Shown here: positions 49,715-59,535 of the stretch, one piece after another | Numbering within the stretch: position 1 is the stretch's first letter | Layout: every line of letters starts with the position of its first letter | Assembly (NCBI RefSeq): GCF_014200675.1 | Contig: NZ_JACHCI010000024.1 | Span: 11,076 to 75,075 of the forward strand | DNA length: 64,000 nt | Source: Janthinobacterium saanense | GTDB taxonomy: Bacteria; Pseudomonadota; Gammaproteobacteria; Burkholderiales; Burkholderiaceae_D | Reading direction: 5' to 3' | Translations under genes and position numbers: made by a program | Notes under the pieces: generated by a model | Seen by the model: the letters and a program-made list of their open reading frames with translations, nothing else | What the model was told of the DNA's origin: nothing | The model's database searches: none

Positions 49715-51052
49715 CTAGCGCGAGTAGCCCTGCGAGCCCGGCCGCGCATCGTAGCGCAAGCCCCACCATGGCAGGAAGACGGTATTGCCGCCGCGTGCGC
49801 GGAACCAGGCTTTGTCGTGGTCGATGGGCCGCACCACGGCGGGTGGCGCCACCACCAGGGCTGTTACTTGCTGGGCTTCGCTGGTGCCCGCCACCAGCAC
49901 GGCGCCGCCCACATGGTTTGCGTACCCAATTGCCAGCGCCACATTGGTCAGCGCCGTGCCGGCGCCTGTTTCGCCCAGCAAGGCCGGCAGATTGAAGGTT
50001 TGCTTGTTGAAATCAAATTCAGGCAATTGCTCCGTCAGGCTTTGCGCCAAAGGGCCGATGCGTTCGGATGAGGCAGGATAAACGGTGCCGGCATCATGAA
50101 TCACGTAGGCGATGGCGCTGTCACTGCGCTGCGCATTCCTGGCCGCATCGTCGATGGCGGCGTTCCATGCCTGCACGATGCGGGGCGGCAATCCCTTGGC
50201 GGCCTTGAAATCGTTGACCGCGCGGGTGACAGGAAAGCCCAGCCACGCCAGCGGCGCGCGTTCCGTCTTGTAGTCGGGGCCGGCCAAGACCAGCAAGACC
50301 ATGTTTTCATTGATCTGCTCATCCTTGGGCGGATAGCTGGGGGCATCCCAGTTCATTACCCAGACGGTTTTATCGGGATGCGCTTGCAGGTAGGCCAGGC
50401 CCGCCGCCAGCGAAGTAAAACCTGCATTGGCACTGCCCATGGTGACGCGGACGTCGGGCGGGGTAGGCGTAGTCCAGGAATTGGGGAAGTTGGGATTACC
50501 GATGCTGAAGGCGCGCCGGATCTTCTCGCTTAAATATGTTCCTGCTTCCGCGGGATCGAGCCGTCCTGCCGGTAAAGTGTACTCGACGTGGATGCCAGCC
50601 AGTTCCCGACGTGTAGACTTATCAGTCAAGGAGTGGGCATTATAAAAATATTCTTCACTTGAAAAATAAATGTCACGAAACAAGACAATCAACTCAGTCA
50701 CATATTTGTGATGATAGCCTTCGAAAGTTTCACTTCCATCATTGCCGGTGGCAATCATGCCAATCGATTGTACCTTACCAAAACGCACGGGATTTTCCTT
50801 GACCTTGCTATCGTCCTTGTTCGGTTTTGCCAGTCCCAATGTCCACAGCAGTTGCCACTCAGTGGAATAGTCACGACGCTGCAAAGGATTCAGCCATTGC
50901 AGACCCACTACCTGCGCCATATAGGGCTTTGTACCGGCCTCAGGGACAGCAACAATCGCTGGCGCGATGGCTAGCGGCTTGCTTGCACAGGCTGAAAGAA
51001 ACAAAAGTACAGCAAGCGCGGATGCACCAGGCAGCAGTAATAGTCGTTTCAT
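49715..51052 (-). CDS. tla3: DUF2875 lipoprotein, Tla3-like type VI lipase adaptor
   Basis: The protein resembles DUF2875 proteins such as Tla3, which escorts the Tle3 phospholipase to the type VI spike in Pseudomonas. I place the start at 51052 (445 residues), where AAGGAGG lies seven bases upstream and a textbook lipoprotein signal follows (MKRLLLLPGASALAVLLFLSAC). The frame stays open up to 51187, right behind the Tle3 remnant, which would add a 45-residue segment with another hydrophobic helix. The partner effector upstream is broken, and no vgrG or immunity gene is adjacent. Confidence 0.78.
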   Translation of the reverse strand: MKRLLLLPGASALAVLLFLSACASKPLAIAPAIVAVPEAGTKPYMAQVVGLQWLNPLQRRDYSTEWQLLWTLGLAKPNKDDSKVKENPVRFGKVQSIGMIATGNDGSETFEGYHHKYVTELIVLFRDIYFSSEEYFYNAHSLTDKSTRRELAGIHVEYTLPAGRLDPAEAGTYLSEKIRRAFSIGNPNFPNSWTTPTPPDVRVTMGSANAGFTSLAAGLAYLQAHPDKTVWVMNWDAPSYPPKDEQINENMVLLVLAGPDYKTERAPLAWLGFPVTRAVNDFKAAKGLPPRIVQAWNAAIDDAARNAQRSDSAIAYVIHDAGTVYPASSERIGPLAQSLTEQLPEFDFNKQTFNLPALLGETGAGTALTNVALAIGYANHVGGAVLVAGTSEAQQVTALVVAPPAVVRPIDHDKAWFRARGGNTVFLPWWGLRYDARPGSQGYSR

Positions 51053-51186
51053 GAGCAATCCTCCTTCAATAGGGGCATCCGACGACACGGCCTGCGATAC
51101 AGACCAAAGTGCAAGGGCAAAGACAAGACTGAATACGAGCATGCTCCAGCCCAGTCGGCGGGGAAAAGTTGAAATCAGAGCGCGCA

Positions 51187-52009
51187 TCAGTTTGTATCCT
51201 GTGGGCGCTGATACGTACGCTCATCCACAATTTCAACAGGCATGGCGCCCGTACTGCCGTGGCTTTGCACCCATTCCAGCAAAGGCATTTTCTTGAACAA
51301 GCCAAGTTTGAAATATTCATGGAATATCCTGTTCGGATTCCCATTTTTTTCTAACTCTTTCAACAACCGCCAATCAGCAATCACCCGTAAATTCCGCATG
51401 GCCTTCTCGCTGATATGACTCACCCCCACTGCCACGTCATACGCCAGCACCCTTTCCGCATGCATGGGATTGGTCAAAATAGTGGAATGGTCGGTGGCGT
51501 GGGTGTCGCAGGTGGCGATCAGTTGCTGTTGGATTTCCTGCTTGCGCCATTGCAGGAATTCCGGCGTGGCCGTCGATAAATCGTCTTCCATGCCCACCTT
51601 GGCGCCCTTGGGGTAGAGATTTTCGCGCCGCGCCTTCATGCGCAGGCGTGCATGGTCTTCATAGCGCAGGCCTGCTTCGGTATGGCGGTCGCCTTCCGGC
51701 GTGCCGCCGATGCTGTCATCAGCATAGGGTTCGCCTGGCTCGCGCAACTTGCCCGCCTGGCGATGCGTGCCGGGCGGGTCTTTTTCCTGGTCGAACTGGT
51801 CGCTGGCGAGGCCAAAGCGCACGGCTTGCGGCGCAAACGTTGTCGGAATTGACGCCGTGCACGAAGATGATGATGCCGGGCGACGGCATCTGCTGCAAAC
51901 AGTCCTGTAATCGATGGCTGAAGCAGGTGGTGCCGGCGGCCTGGCCCACCACCAGCTCGACTTGCGGATTGAATGGCTGGTCGGGACCGCTGCCTGGCGT
52001 GTCGCTCAT
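51187..52009 (-). pseudogene. tle3: Decayed Tle3-type (DUF3274) type VI lipase effector gene
   Basis: The 5' part (from ATG 52009) encodes an alpha/beta-hydrolase start ending in the oxyanion strand GIIIFVHGVNSD. Near 51840 this frame runs into another, where the C-terminal DUF3274 part begins (FGLASDQFDQEKD, GGTPEGDRHTEAGLRYEDHA, THATDHSTILTNPMHAERVL). The whole middle, including the GxSxG nucleophile, is missing and the two halves are out of frame. At 823 bases it is far shorter than family genes of about 2 kb. Confidence 0.8.
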
Positions 52010-52184
52010 GGCGGGCTTTCATCGTAACCGGACTGGTCACTGTAAGCCCTTGCTTATCCTTATGTTTTAAGCCTGATCAACTCAGCTATTGAACTATATT
52101 GAGCACGCTCTCGCTTCTTCCCCCTTTTCCAGTCCTGTTTTCAGCTATATTGACGCCTGTTCCATCTCTTGCAAGTTCCTCATC

Positions 52185-53411
52185 ATGCGCCTGCTGCATA
52201 CTTCCGACTGGCATCTGGGCCAGACCCTGCATAACTATGAGCGGGGCTACGAGCACCAACGCTTCCTGGACTGGCTGCTCGACACCCTCGTGGCCGAACA
52301 GGTCGACGTGCTGCTGGTGGCTGGAGATATCTTCGACAATGCCAATCCCTCGTCGGCGTCGCAAAAGCAGCTCTACGTTTTCCTGCAGCAGGCGCGCGTG
52401 CGCCTGCCCGCGCTGCAACTGGTGGTCATCGCAGGCAACCACGATTCAGCAGGCCGGCTGGAAGCGCCCGGCCCGCTGCTGGCGGCGCATGGCACGCATG
52501 TGATCGGCCATATCCTGCGCGACGATGCCGGCCATATCGATCTGGAGCGGCTGCTGCTGCCACTCACCGGCAGCGATGGCACAGTGCAAGCCTGGTGCCT
52601 GGCCGTGCCTTTTTTACGCCCAGGCGACGTGCCGAAGATTCCGAACGATAGCGGCCAGGACCCCTACCTCGGCGGCATCGCCCTGCTGTACCGCCAGCTG
52701 ACGGACCTGGCGCTGGCGCGGCGCCAGCCTGGCCAGGCCATCGTCGCCATGGGCCACTGCCATATGGTGGGCGGCGAGATGTCCAACGATTCCGAGCGCC
52801 GCATCGTCATCGGCGGCACCGAAATGCTGCCGTCCGGGATATTTGATGCGTCCATCGCCTATGCCGCGCTGGGCCATCTGCACCTGGCGCAAAGCGTGGG
52901 CAAGCAAGCGCATATCCGCTACAGCGGCAGCCCGATTCCGCTGTCGTTTGCCGAAGTGGGCTACCGCCACCAGGTGCTGTGCATCGATCTCGATGGCGAA
53001 AGCTTGCGCGAAGTGCGGAGCATCGACATTCCACGCGCCGTGCCGCTGCTGCGCGTGCCGGCCAAGCCGGCGCCCATCGATGAAGTGCTGGCCCAATTGG
53101 CCGCCCTTGAGGTACCCGAGAGCGCAGCGGAAGCGCGCCCTTTCCTGGAAGTGCGCGTGCGCCTGGACGCGCCCGAACCGGGCCTGCGCACGCGCATCGA
53201 AACAGCGCTCGACGGCAAGGCCGTGCGCCTGGCGAAGATCGAGACATCGAGCGCCGCGCGCAGCAGCGCGCCGGAAAACATGACCCTGGACCAGTTGAAC
53301 CAGCTGCAGCCGGACGAGATTTTCCGCCGCCTGTACCAGCAAAAATATGGCAAGGAAGCGCCGCCCGAACAGCTGTCGGCGCTGGCTGAATTGCTGCTGC
53401 CGTCCGCCTGA
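52185..53411 (+). CDS. sbcD: Exonuclease SbcD subunit
   Basis: A 408-residue Mre11-type phosphoesterase: metal motifs HTSDWHLGQ, VAGDIFDNANP, VIAGNHDSAGR, GHCHMVGG and LGHLHLAQ. It forms with SbcC the SbcCD nuclease that opens hairpins and processes double-strand ends. The start at the MRLLHTSDW codon matches the family. It is separated from sbcC by a lipoprotein gene. Confidence 0.95.
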   Translation: MRLLHTSDWHLGQTLHNYERGYEHQRFLDWLLDTLVAEQVDVLLVAGDIFDNANPSSASQKQLYVFLQQARVRLPALQLVVIAGNHDSAGRLEAPGPLLAAHGTHVIGHILRDDAGHIDLERLLLPLTGSDGTVQAWCLAVPFLRPGDVPKIPNDSGQDPYLGGIALLYRQLTDLALARRQPGQAIVAMGHCHMVGGEMSNDSERRIVIGGTEMLPSGIFDASIAYAALGHLHLAQSVGKQAHIRYSGSPIPLSFAEVGYRHQVLCIDLDGESLREVRSIDIPRAVPLLRVPAKPAPIDEVLAQLAALEVPESAAEARPFLEVRVRLDAPEPGLRTRIETALDGKAVRLAKIETSSAARSSAPENMTLDQLNQLQPDEIFRRLYQQKYGKEAPPEQLSALAELLLPSA

Positions 53412-53467
53412 CGACGGGAACGTCCACACCGAATAATATTTTCGCCTATTGCCACTAGAAAGGTTTT

Positions 53468-54109
53468 ATGAAAAGAATCCATCTGTTCCCTCTGCTTGGC
53501 CTTTCAATGCTGATCTCTCTCGCAGGCTGCGGACCAAGCGCCGACTACCCACCGCCGAGGCCCGCCGAAAAGACAGCGGCGTCGCAACTGTCGAAACCCA
53601 TCATGCTCAAAGACCTGAGCACTGGCCTCAAGGCAGGGAAATCGGTAGCGGATGGCTATCTGGGTAAATGGAGCTATTTCGGCAAGCCACGTGTCGTCAC
53701 AACTGAGCAGTTGGCCGACGGCACAGTCACCGCCATCACGGTCATGCTGGAGGGTGGGGACAGATACGCACTCGTAAAAGAACTGGAGGAGAAATACGGC
53801 AAGGAAGAAGGCCATCCCGTCACGTTCAGCTGCAACCGTGCCGAGCGCCACCTGCCTATGCTCGATAACGCCAGAATCGTCGATGAAAACTGCATGGTGC
53901 ATCATGCCGATCAAATATTACGCATCCATGCACTCTCCCCGTATGAAACGGAGATGATCAACAAGCTATGGTCTGCGAGAGCCCTGTTCTACACCACCAA
54001 ATTAACGCTGGTCGATACCGGCCTTGAAGCCAAACGCGAGGCGGCCATAGCGGCAGCATCTGCCGAAAAGATCGCGGCCGAACAGGCCAAGGCAAAAAAA
54101 GATCTGTAA
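53468..54109 (+). CDS. Putative lipoprotein of unknown function
   Basis: A 213-residue protein with a lipoprotein signal (MKRIHLFPLLGLSMLISLAGC, lipobox LAGC at residues 18-21), a middle region with two further cysteines (TFSCNRAERH, VDENCMVHH) that could form a disulphide, and an alanine-rich C-terminal helix (EKIAAEQAKAKKD). AAAGG precedes the start. It is inserted between sbcD and sbcC, which are normally adjacent; a functional link with DNA repair is doubtful for an outer-membrane or periplasmic protein. Confidence 0.75.
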   Translation: MKRIHLFPLLGLSMLISLAGCGPSADYPPPRPAEKTAASQLSKPIMLKDLSTGLKAGKSVADGYLGKWSYFGKPRVVTTEQLADGTVTAITVMLEGGDRYALVKELEEKYGKEEGHPVTFSCNRAERHLPMLDNARIVDENCMVHHADQILRIHALSPYETEMINKLWSARALFYTTKLTLVDTGLEAKREAAIAAASAEKIAAEQAKAKKDL

Positions 54110-54187
54110 GCGCCTCCAGAGTCATCCAGCTTGCCGCTTTGCGGCGGCAAGGGGCGTACGACGACTGCATCAGTATAAAAGAACAGC

Positions 54188-57100
54188 ATGAAAATCCTGA
54201 AAATCAGCGGCAAGAACCTGGCTTCGCTGGCCGGCGAATTTGAAGTCGACTTCGAACAGGAGCCGCTGGCGTCCAGCGGCTTGTTCGCCATCAGCGGCCC
54301 CACGGGCGCCGGCAAGAGTACCTTGCTCGACGCGCTGTGCCTGGCCCTGTATGACGCCACGCCGCGCCTGCTGAAAGTGGCGGGCCGCAGCAGCGCCCTG
54401 CCCGACGTGGGCAAGGAAACCGTCAATGCCCAGGATACGCGCACCCTGCTGCGCCGGGGCACGCCTGAAGGCTATGCACAAGTCGATTTCGTCGGCAATG
54501 AGGGCGCCCACTACCGCGCCCGCTGGAGCGTGCGCCGTTCGCGCAGCAAGGCCGAAGGCGCGCTGCAGGCAACCGCCATGAGCTTGCACAAGCTGCCAGA
54601 AATGCAAGCAGTCGGCGGCACCAAGACCGAGGTCAAGGAAGAAATCGAAAAGCGCATCGGTCTGTCGTTCGAACAGTTTACGCGCGCCGTGCTGCTGGCG
54701 CAAAATGAGTTTTCCACCTTTTTGAAAACGGAAGACAATGAACGGGGCGAGCTGCTCGAAACGCTGACCGGCAGCACCATTTATTCCGATATTTCCGTGC
54801 GCGCCTTCGAGCGGGCAAAAAAGGAAAAACTGGTCCTGGAGCGGCTGGCGGAAAAGCTGGCCGACCAAAGGCCTTTGCCGCCGGAAGAGCGGGCCGACAC
54901 GGACGCGCAGGCAACTGCCGCCGAAACCGCCTTGCACACCCTGGACTTGCGCAAGACTGTGCTGGAACAGCAGCAGCGCTGGCATCAGGAGACGCAAAAG
55001 CTGCAACAGCAGGTCGTGACTGCACAGCAGGCGCTGGAAACTTCAGCCGCAGAACGCGAAGCGGCGCAGGACAGGCACGCCGCGCTGGCCCAGTGGGAAT
55101 TGCTGCAGCCGGCCCGCCCCCTGATTGACGATGCCGCTCGCCTGGCCGCCGATATAAGCAATGCCAGCCTGGTGCTGGAATCGTCGCGCCAGCAAGCGGC
55201 GCAGGCGCAGGCCAGCCAGGAACTGGCGGCGGCCCAGGTGCAGCAAGCCACGGCAGCTTTGCAGGCGCAGGAAACAGCACAGCGCGATGCCGCGCCGCTG
55301 CTGGACCAGGCCAAGGCGCTCGATGCGGGTATCGCCGCCCGCCTGCCCGCGCATGGCCAGGCCCAGGCTGCGGCAAAGGCGGCCGACCAGGCCAACGATG
55401 CTGCGCAAGCGAGCTTGCTGGCGCAGCAGGAGCGCCAACGCAGCTTGAACAAGGAACAGGAAGCGGGCGCACAATGGCTGGACAGCCACCAGCATTGGGC
55501 CTCGCTGGCCCAGTCATGGCCCTTGTGGGACCAGCTATTCACGCAAGCGGGCCAGGCCGCCGCGCAAGCCGATGCGGCCGAGACCATCCTGGCGCAGGCA
55601 AGGCAGTTGCTGGAACAGGCCGATGCAGAAACCGTGACGGCGCAAGCCATGTTGACGACGGCGACCACCACCCTGGCCGCGCGCGAAGCGCAAAGACAAA
55701 CGGCATTGGCTGCCTTGCGTACCATCGATGGTGAACGATTGCAGGCACAAAGGACGCAATTGCAAGCCCATGGCCAGACCTTGGGCGCGGCAGAAAAAGC
55801 CTGGAGCGAACTGGCGCGCAAGCAGCAGGAACTGACACAATGGCAGGCTAAAGTCACGCATTTGGCGCAAGCCGTGCAGGCGGAACACGCGGCACTGGTG
55901 GCGGAAACGGCAAAGACGGCCGCGATTGATGCGGCTCTGGTCCAGGCGGAAAAATCCCTGAAAAACGCTGAAGCTGCCTGTGCCGCCAGCGTCGAGCAAT
56001 TGCGCGCCAACCTGGCGATTGATACGCCCTGCCCGGTCTGCGGCGCGCTGGAACACCCGTACAGCCATCAAGACCCTGTCTCGCAGGCGATGCTGGCCAG
56101 CCTGCAAAACGATGTGCAGGCCTGCCGCGCGCTATCGCACGCCAATATCGCGCAACTGGCTGCGCACAAGGCCGCGCTGGATGGCTATGCACGCGAGCAG
56201 GCACCCGCCGCGTTGGCGCTGGCAGCCCTGCCGCCCGCCATCACCCAACTGACGACGCAGTGGCAATCGCATTCCGCCACCCTGCTGCTGCCGGCAGAAG
56301 AGCTACGTACGGACTGGTTTGCAGAACAACTGGCAGCCAATGCGGCGGGCTTGCAGGCGCTGGCCCAGCAAGACCTGGCGCTGCGCCAGGCCCAGACCCA
56401 GCGTGATCAGGCGCAGGTCGCCCACGAACAGGCGGCGTCGGAACATGTCAGGCTGACGGCTGCCCTCTCGTCGGCCCGGACAAAGCTGGCGCAACTGCAG
56501 GCGCAGCATGCGGCCAGCAAGGACAAGGGCGAAACCGCACGCGGCGCGCTCGATGGCTTGCTGACCCAGCTCGATAGCGCTTTTGCGGACACCGAGGGCG
56601 CCGAAGACTGGAAGGAGAACTGGCGGCAAGGTCCCGCCGACTTCCGTGCGGCGCGCGAAATGGAAAGCGCGCAGTGGCAAAAACAGCAAGCGGCGCAGGA
56701 AATCCGTATCCAGACACTGGCCACCCTGGCCGCGCAGCTAAGCGGAACACAGGCGGCGGCAAGCCAGGCGCAGCAGCTTGCCAAGGATGCGCATGCCGCA
56801 TTCAATAGCCTAGCTACGCAGCTCAAGACGCTGCAGGCAGAGCGCAACGCGCTGTGGCATGGCCATGCCGTGACCGAGGTTGAGCACAAGCTGGCCGCCG
56901 CGATCGAGGCAGCAAAAGCCACGCTGGTCCAACAGCAAACGGCGGCGCACGCAGCCAGCCAGGAACGGACGCGTCTAGCTGAAGCGTGCGCGCAAGCCGA
57001 ACAACGGCTGGCTTTTCTACGCCAGCAGGAACTTGCCGCCTCGGCCGCGCTGCAAGACTGGCTGCAGCAATTCCGGCAGGCGCACCCCGGCCACGCGCCG

Positions 57101-57946
57101 GAAGATATCATCAGCCTGCGTGAGCGCTTGTCCATTTCACCAGAAACCATGCAGATGGAGCGCGAAATCCTGCAAGCGATAGCCCACCGGCATACGGCCG
57201 CCGTCACCGTGCTGGCCGAACGCCGCCAGCAATTGGCAATCCATGTGGAACTGCCACCGGCCGAACTGGAAACGGATGTGGCGGTGCTGCAGACCGCGCT
57301 CGACGCCTTGACGGCTGAGCGCCAGCAAGCCAACCAGCAGGCGACTCAGCTGCGCCTGGCCATCGCCCAGGACGACGCCAAGCGCCACAGTGCCCAGGCG
57401 ATGCTGGCACAAATCGAAGAGCAAGCGGCCATCGAGCGGCGCTGGGCCAGCCTTAACGAGTTGATCGGTTCGGCCGATGGCAAGAAATTCCGCAACTATG
57501 CCCAGCAATTCACCCTGGAAGTGCTGCTCGGCTACGCCAACGCGCATCTGAACCACCTGGCGCGGCGTTACCAGCTCGAACGCATCGACAATCCGAACAA
57601 TCCCTCGCTGGGACTGATGGTGCGCGACCAGGACATGGGCGGCGAACTGCGCTCCGTCCACTCGCTGTCGGGTGGCGAATCCTTCCTCGTCTCGCTGGCC
57701 CTGGCGCTGGGTCTGGCCTCGCTGTCGTCGAACCGGGTGCGCGTGGAATCGCTGTTCATCGATGAAGGTTTCGGCAGCCTCGACACGGAAACCCTGCGCG
57801 TGGCCATGGATGCGCTCGACGGCTTGCAAGCGATGGGGCGCAAGGTCGGCGTCATCTCGCACGTGCAGGAAATGACGGAACGCATCGCCACCAAGATCCT
57901 GGTACGGCCGGGTTCGGGCGGCAAGAGCGTGGTGACGGTGCAATGA
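54188..57946 (+). CDS. sbcC: Exonuclease SbcC subunit (SMC-like ATPase)
   Basis: A 1252-residue Rad50-type protein: Walker A GPTGAGKSTLLDALCLALYD (residues about 38-57), Q-loop AQNEFSTFLK, two long alanine/glutamine-rich coiled coils, a zinc hook CPVC at 615-618, and the C-terminal half with signature LSGGESFLVSLALALGLA and Walker B FIDEGFGSLDTET. It powers the SbcD nuclease. It is longer than E. coli SbcC (1048 residues), mostly through its coiled coils. Confidence 0.95.
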   Translation: MKILKISGKNLASLAGEFEVDFEQEPLASSGLFAISGPTGAGKSTLLDALCLALYDATPRLLKVAGRSSALPDVGKETVNAQDTRTLLRRGTPEGYAQVDFVGNEGAHYRARWSVRRSRSKAEGALQATAMSLHKLPEMQAVGGTKTEVKEEIEKRIGLSFEQFTRAVLLAQNEFSTFLKTEDNERGELLETLTGSTIYSDISVRAFERAKKEKLVLERLAEKLADQRPLPPEERADTDAQATAAETALHTLDLRKTVLEQQQRWHQETQKLQQQVVTAQQALETSAAEREAAQDRHAALAQWELLQPARPLIDDAARLAADISNASLVLESSRQQAAQAQASQELAAAQVQQATAALQAQETAQRDAAPLLDQAKALDAGIAARLPAHGQAQAAAKAADQANDAAQASLLAQQERQRSLNKEQEAGAQWLDSHQHWASLAQSWPLWDQLFTQAGQAAAQADAAETILAQARQLLEQADAETVTAQAMLTTATTTLAAREAQRQTALAALRTIDGERLQAQRTQLQAHGQTLGAAEKAWSELARKQQELTQWQAKVTHLAQAVQAEHAALVAETAKTAAIDAALVQAEKSLKNAEAACAASVEQLRANLAIDTPCPVCGALEHPYSHQDPVSQAMLASLQNDVQACRALSHANIAQLAAHKAALDGYAREQAPAALALAALPPAITQLTTQWQSHSATLLLPAEELRTDWFAEQLAANAAGLQALAQQDLALRQAQTQRDQAQVAHEQAASEHVRLTAALSSARTKLAQLQAQHAASKDKGETARGALDGLLTQLDSAFADTEGAEDWKENWRQGPADFRAAREMESAQWQKQQAAQEIRIQTLATLAAQLSGTQAAASQAQQLAKDAHAAFNSLATQLKTLQAERNALWHGHAVTEVEHKLAAAIEAAKATLVQQQTAAHAASQERTRLAEACAQAEQRLAFLRQQELAASAALQDWLQQFRQAHPGHAPEDIISLRERLSISPETMQMEREILQAIAHRHTAAVTVLAERRQQLAIHVELPPAELETDVAVLQTALDALTAERQQANQQATQLRLAIAQDDAKRHSAQAMLAQIEEQAAIERRWASLNELIGSADGKKFRNYAQQFTLEVLLGYANAHLNHLARRYQLERIDNPNNPSLGLMVRDQDMGGELRSVHSLSGGESFLVSLALALGLASLSSNRVRVESLFIDEGFGSLDTETLRVAMDALDGLQAMGRKVGVISHVQEMTERIATKILVRPGSGGKSVVTVQ

Positions 57947-57967
57947 CGCGGCAACAGCGAGAACAGC

Positions 57968-58120
57968 CTAGCGCGTTACAGAACCCGTTTGCAGCCTGAG
58001 CATGTCCCAGCCCAGCTCGCGCCGGATCTGTTCCGGATCGGGCGGCGGGCGACGCTGTTCGAGCTCGGCTTTCAACCATTTCCTGACCATTTCCTTGCCA
58101 GGTTTCTGACGCTGTTCCAT
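57968..58120 (-). CDS. Small conserved-looking charged protein
   Basis: A 50-residue frame with GAGG six bases before its ATG. The sequence is strongly amphipathic and charged: KEMVRKWLKAELEQRRPPPD and PEQIRRELGWDMLRLQ, with no cysteine or membrane segment. The codon use and ribosome binding site look genuine. It converges on the sbcC 3' end. I recognise no characterised family. Confidence 0.6.
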   Translation of the reverse strand: MEQRQKPGKEMVRKWLKAELEQRRPPPDPEQIRRELGWDMLRLQTGSVTR

Positions 58121-58310
58121 GGTGTACCTCAATCATTGAGACCAATCGAGATGCCAAACGGCATCTCTGTATCCATAACGTAACAGCCATCATTCAGTTG
58201 ACGCGAGCGTAGCGAAGATGCAACAGTCTGTAACGATGCGGCAAGTGCGGTAAAATCCCGGCCTTCGCGCGTTGCCCACGGCACGCCCCGCAATCGTCTT
58301 TAGGAAGCCC

Positions 58311-58523
58311 ATGAAAGCCGCCCGCAGCCTTACCTTCAAGTGCGTAAAATGTCACAAATCCATGCAGGTCTACCTGCAAAAAGTGTCCGCCTGCTCGCAT
58401 ATCCAGCCTTACCAGGGCATCTGCCAATGCGGCGAGGTCAAGCGCCACGCCATCGGCCAGGCTGAAACCGTCAAGGCATATATTGAATCGGCAGACGGTA
58501 GCTGGACACATCACCACCACTAA
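58311..58523 (+). CDS. Small zinc-ribbon-like protein with C-terminal histidine run
   Basis: A 70-residue protein starting at the ATG preceded by AGGA. It contains CVKC near residue 10, a single cysteine in SACSH and a CQC near residue 42, the spacing of a compact metal-binding ribbon, and ends in THHHH. It is probably a small metal- or nucleic-acid-binding protein; no family is recognised. A stem-loop (GAATGAG/CTCATTC, 58532-58572) lies between it and the next gene. Confidence 0.65.
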   Translation: MKAARSLTFKCVKCHKSMQVYLQKVSACSHIQPYQGICQCGEVKRHAIGQAETVKAYIESADGSWTHHHH

Positions 58524-58582
58524 TGGTTAAAGAATGAGAGCGAGCCGCCGTTAATCAGGTATTCGCTCATTCAAGATAAACC

Positions 58583-59452
58583 ATGTCCCAGCTTCCTGCC
58601 CTCATCCCCGCTTCACGCCAGAACGCCGCCAATACCGTGGCGGGCCAGGGCCAGCAAGCGCCCAAAACGGGTAGCGATCTGGCCAACTTCGCCGGTTCGC
58701 CGCTGATGCAGCGCACCACGCAGGATGTGGTGGCCTTGTCGAAGAATGGCCTGGACTTGTCGGCCCAGGGACTGTCCCAGCGCACCGATGCGCTGGGCAA
58801 CGCCACCGTCGATGCGGCGCAGGACTTCCTCAAGAATATGACGCAAAAGATGTTTGGCGATGGCGCCAGCATCTCTTTTGATAGCGTCGACTTGCAAGCG
58901 GCATCGGGTTTTTCCAGTGGCGCCGCCAGCGTTTCGGGCCCCAAGGGCACCAGCCAGGCGGCCGCTTTCAGCCTTGACGAGAACGCCCATTTCATCGGCA
59001 AGGGCAAGATCACCACGGCCGATGGCCAGACCTTCGACTTTGAAGTGGAAGTGCAATACCAGTCCAATATCAGCGCGGGCGCCCTGCAGCAAACGCCGGC
59101 CGATGTGCCCGATACGTCCGACACCAACAAGCCTGATGACGCCGGCTTGCTTAGCAAGCAACTTCCCGCCACCAATTTCGCAGGCAATTTGAACGACCTG
59201 TTCAAGCTGCTGGGCCAGCAGCTGCAAAGCAATATTTTCCATGGCAATCAAGATACTGCCAGCACCAGCAACAAGGACGGCGACCAGGCCGGCAGCCTGA
59301 CCCTGCGCCTGTTGAACCTGGTGCAACCCGCCAAGACAGCCGAGACAGACAAGACCGAAACCAAGGCAGACGCCCAGGCCCGTGCGCTAGCCGCTGCCTA
59401 TGGCGCGGACGAGCAGCCAGCAGCACCGGCGATATCGCAGACCCAGGCTTAG
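58583..59452 (+). CDS. Hypothetical alanine/glutamine-rich protein
   Basis: A 289-residue protein without cysteine, signal peptide or membrane segment. It is low in hydrophobic residues at both ends (N-terminal PASRQNAANTVAGQGQQAP, C-terminal EQPAAPAISQTQA), with a folded-looking middle containing the beta segment GKGKITTADGQTFDFEVEVQ. The unstructured, glutamine-rich ends are reminiscent of secreted or flagellar-type proteins, but nothing specific is recognised. Confidence 0.72.
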   Translation: MSQLPALIPASRQNAANTVAGQGQQAPKTGSDLANFAGSPLMQRTTQDVVALSKNGLDLSAQGLSQRTDALGNATVDAAQDFLKNMTQKMFGDGASISFDSVDLQAASGFSSGAASVSGPKGTSQAAAFSLDENAHFIGKGKITTADGQTFDFEVEVQYQSNISAGALQQTPADVPDTSDTNKPDDAGLLSKQLPATNFAGNLNDLFKLLGQQLQSNIFHGNQDTASTSNKDGDQAGSLTLRLLNLVQPAKTAETDKTETKADAQARALAAAYGADEQPAAPAISQTQA

Positions 59453-59535
59453 GCCGCCACCTAGCAGCCACGTATAATAGAAGACGGCCTGCGCAGGCGA
59501 CCATGCCGCGCGCCCTCTTCTTTCGATTGAATCCC

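Noticed and set aside
51636..52040. 134-codon minus-strand frame overlapping the Tle3 remnant
   Set aside because: The other two frames carry recognisable hydrolase and DUF3274 sequence; this frame is arginine/alanine-rich and has no similarity.
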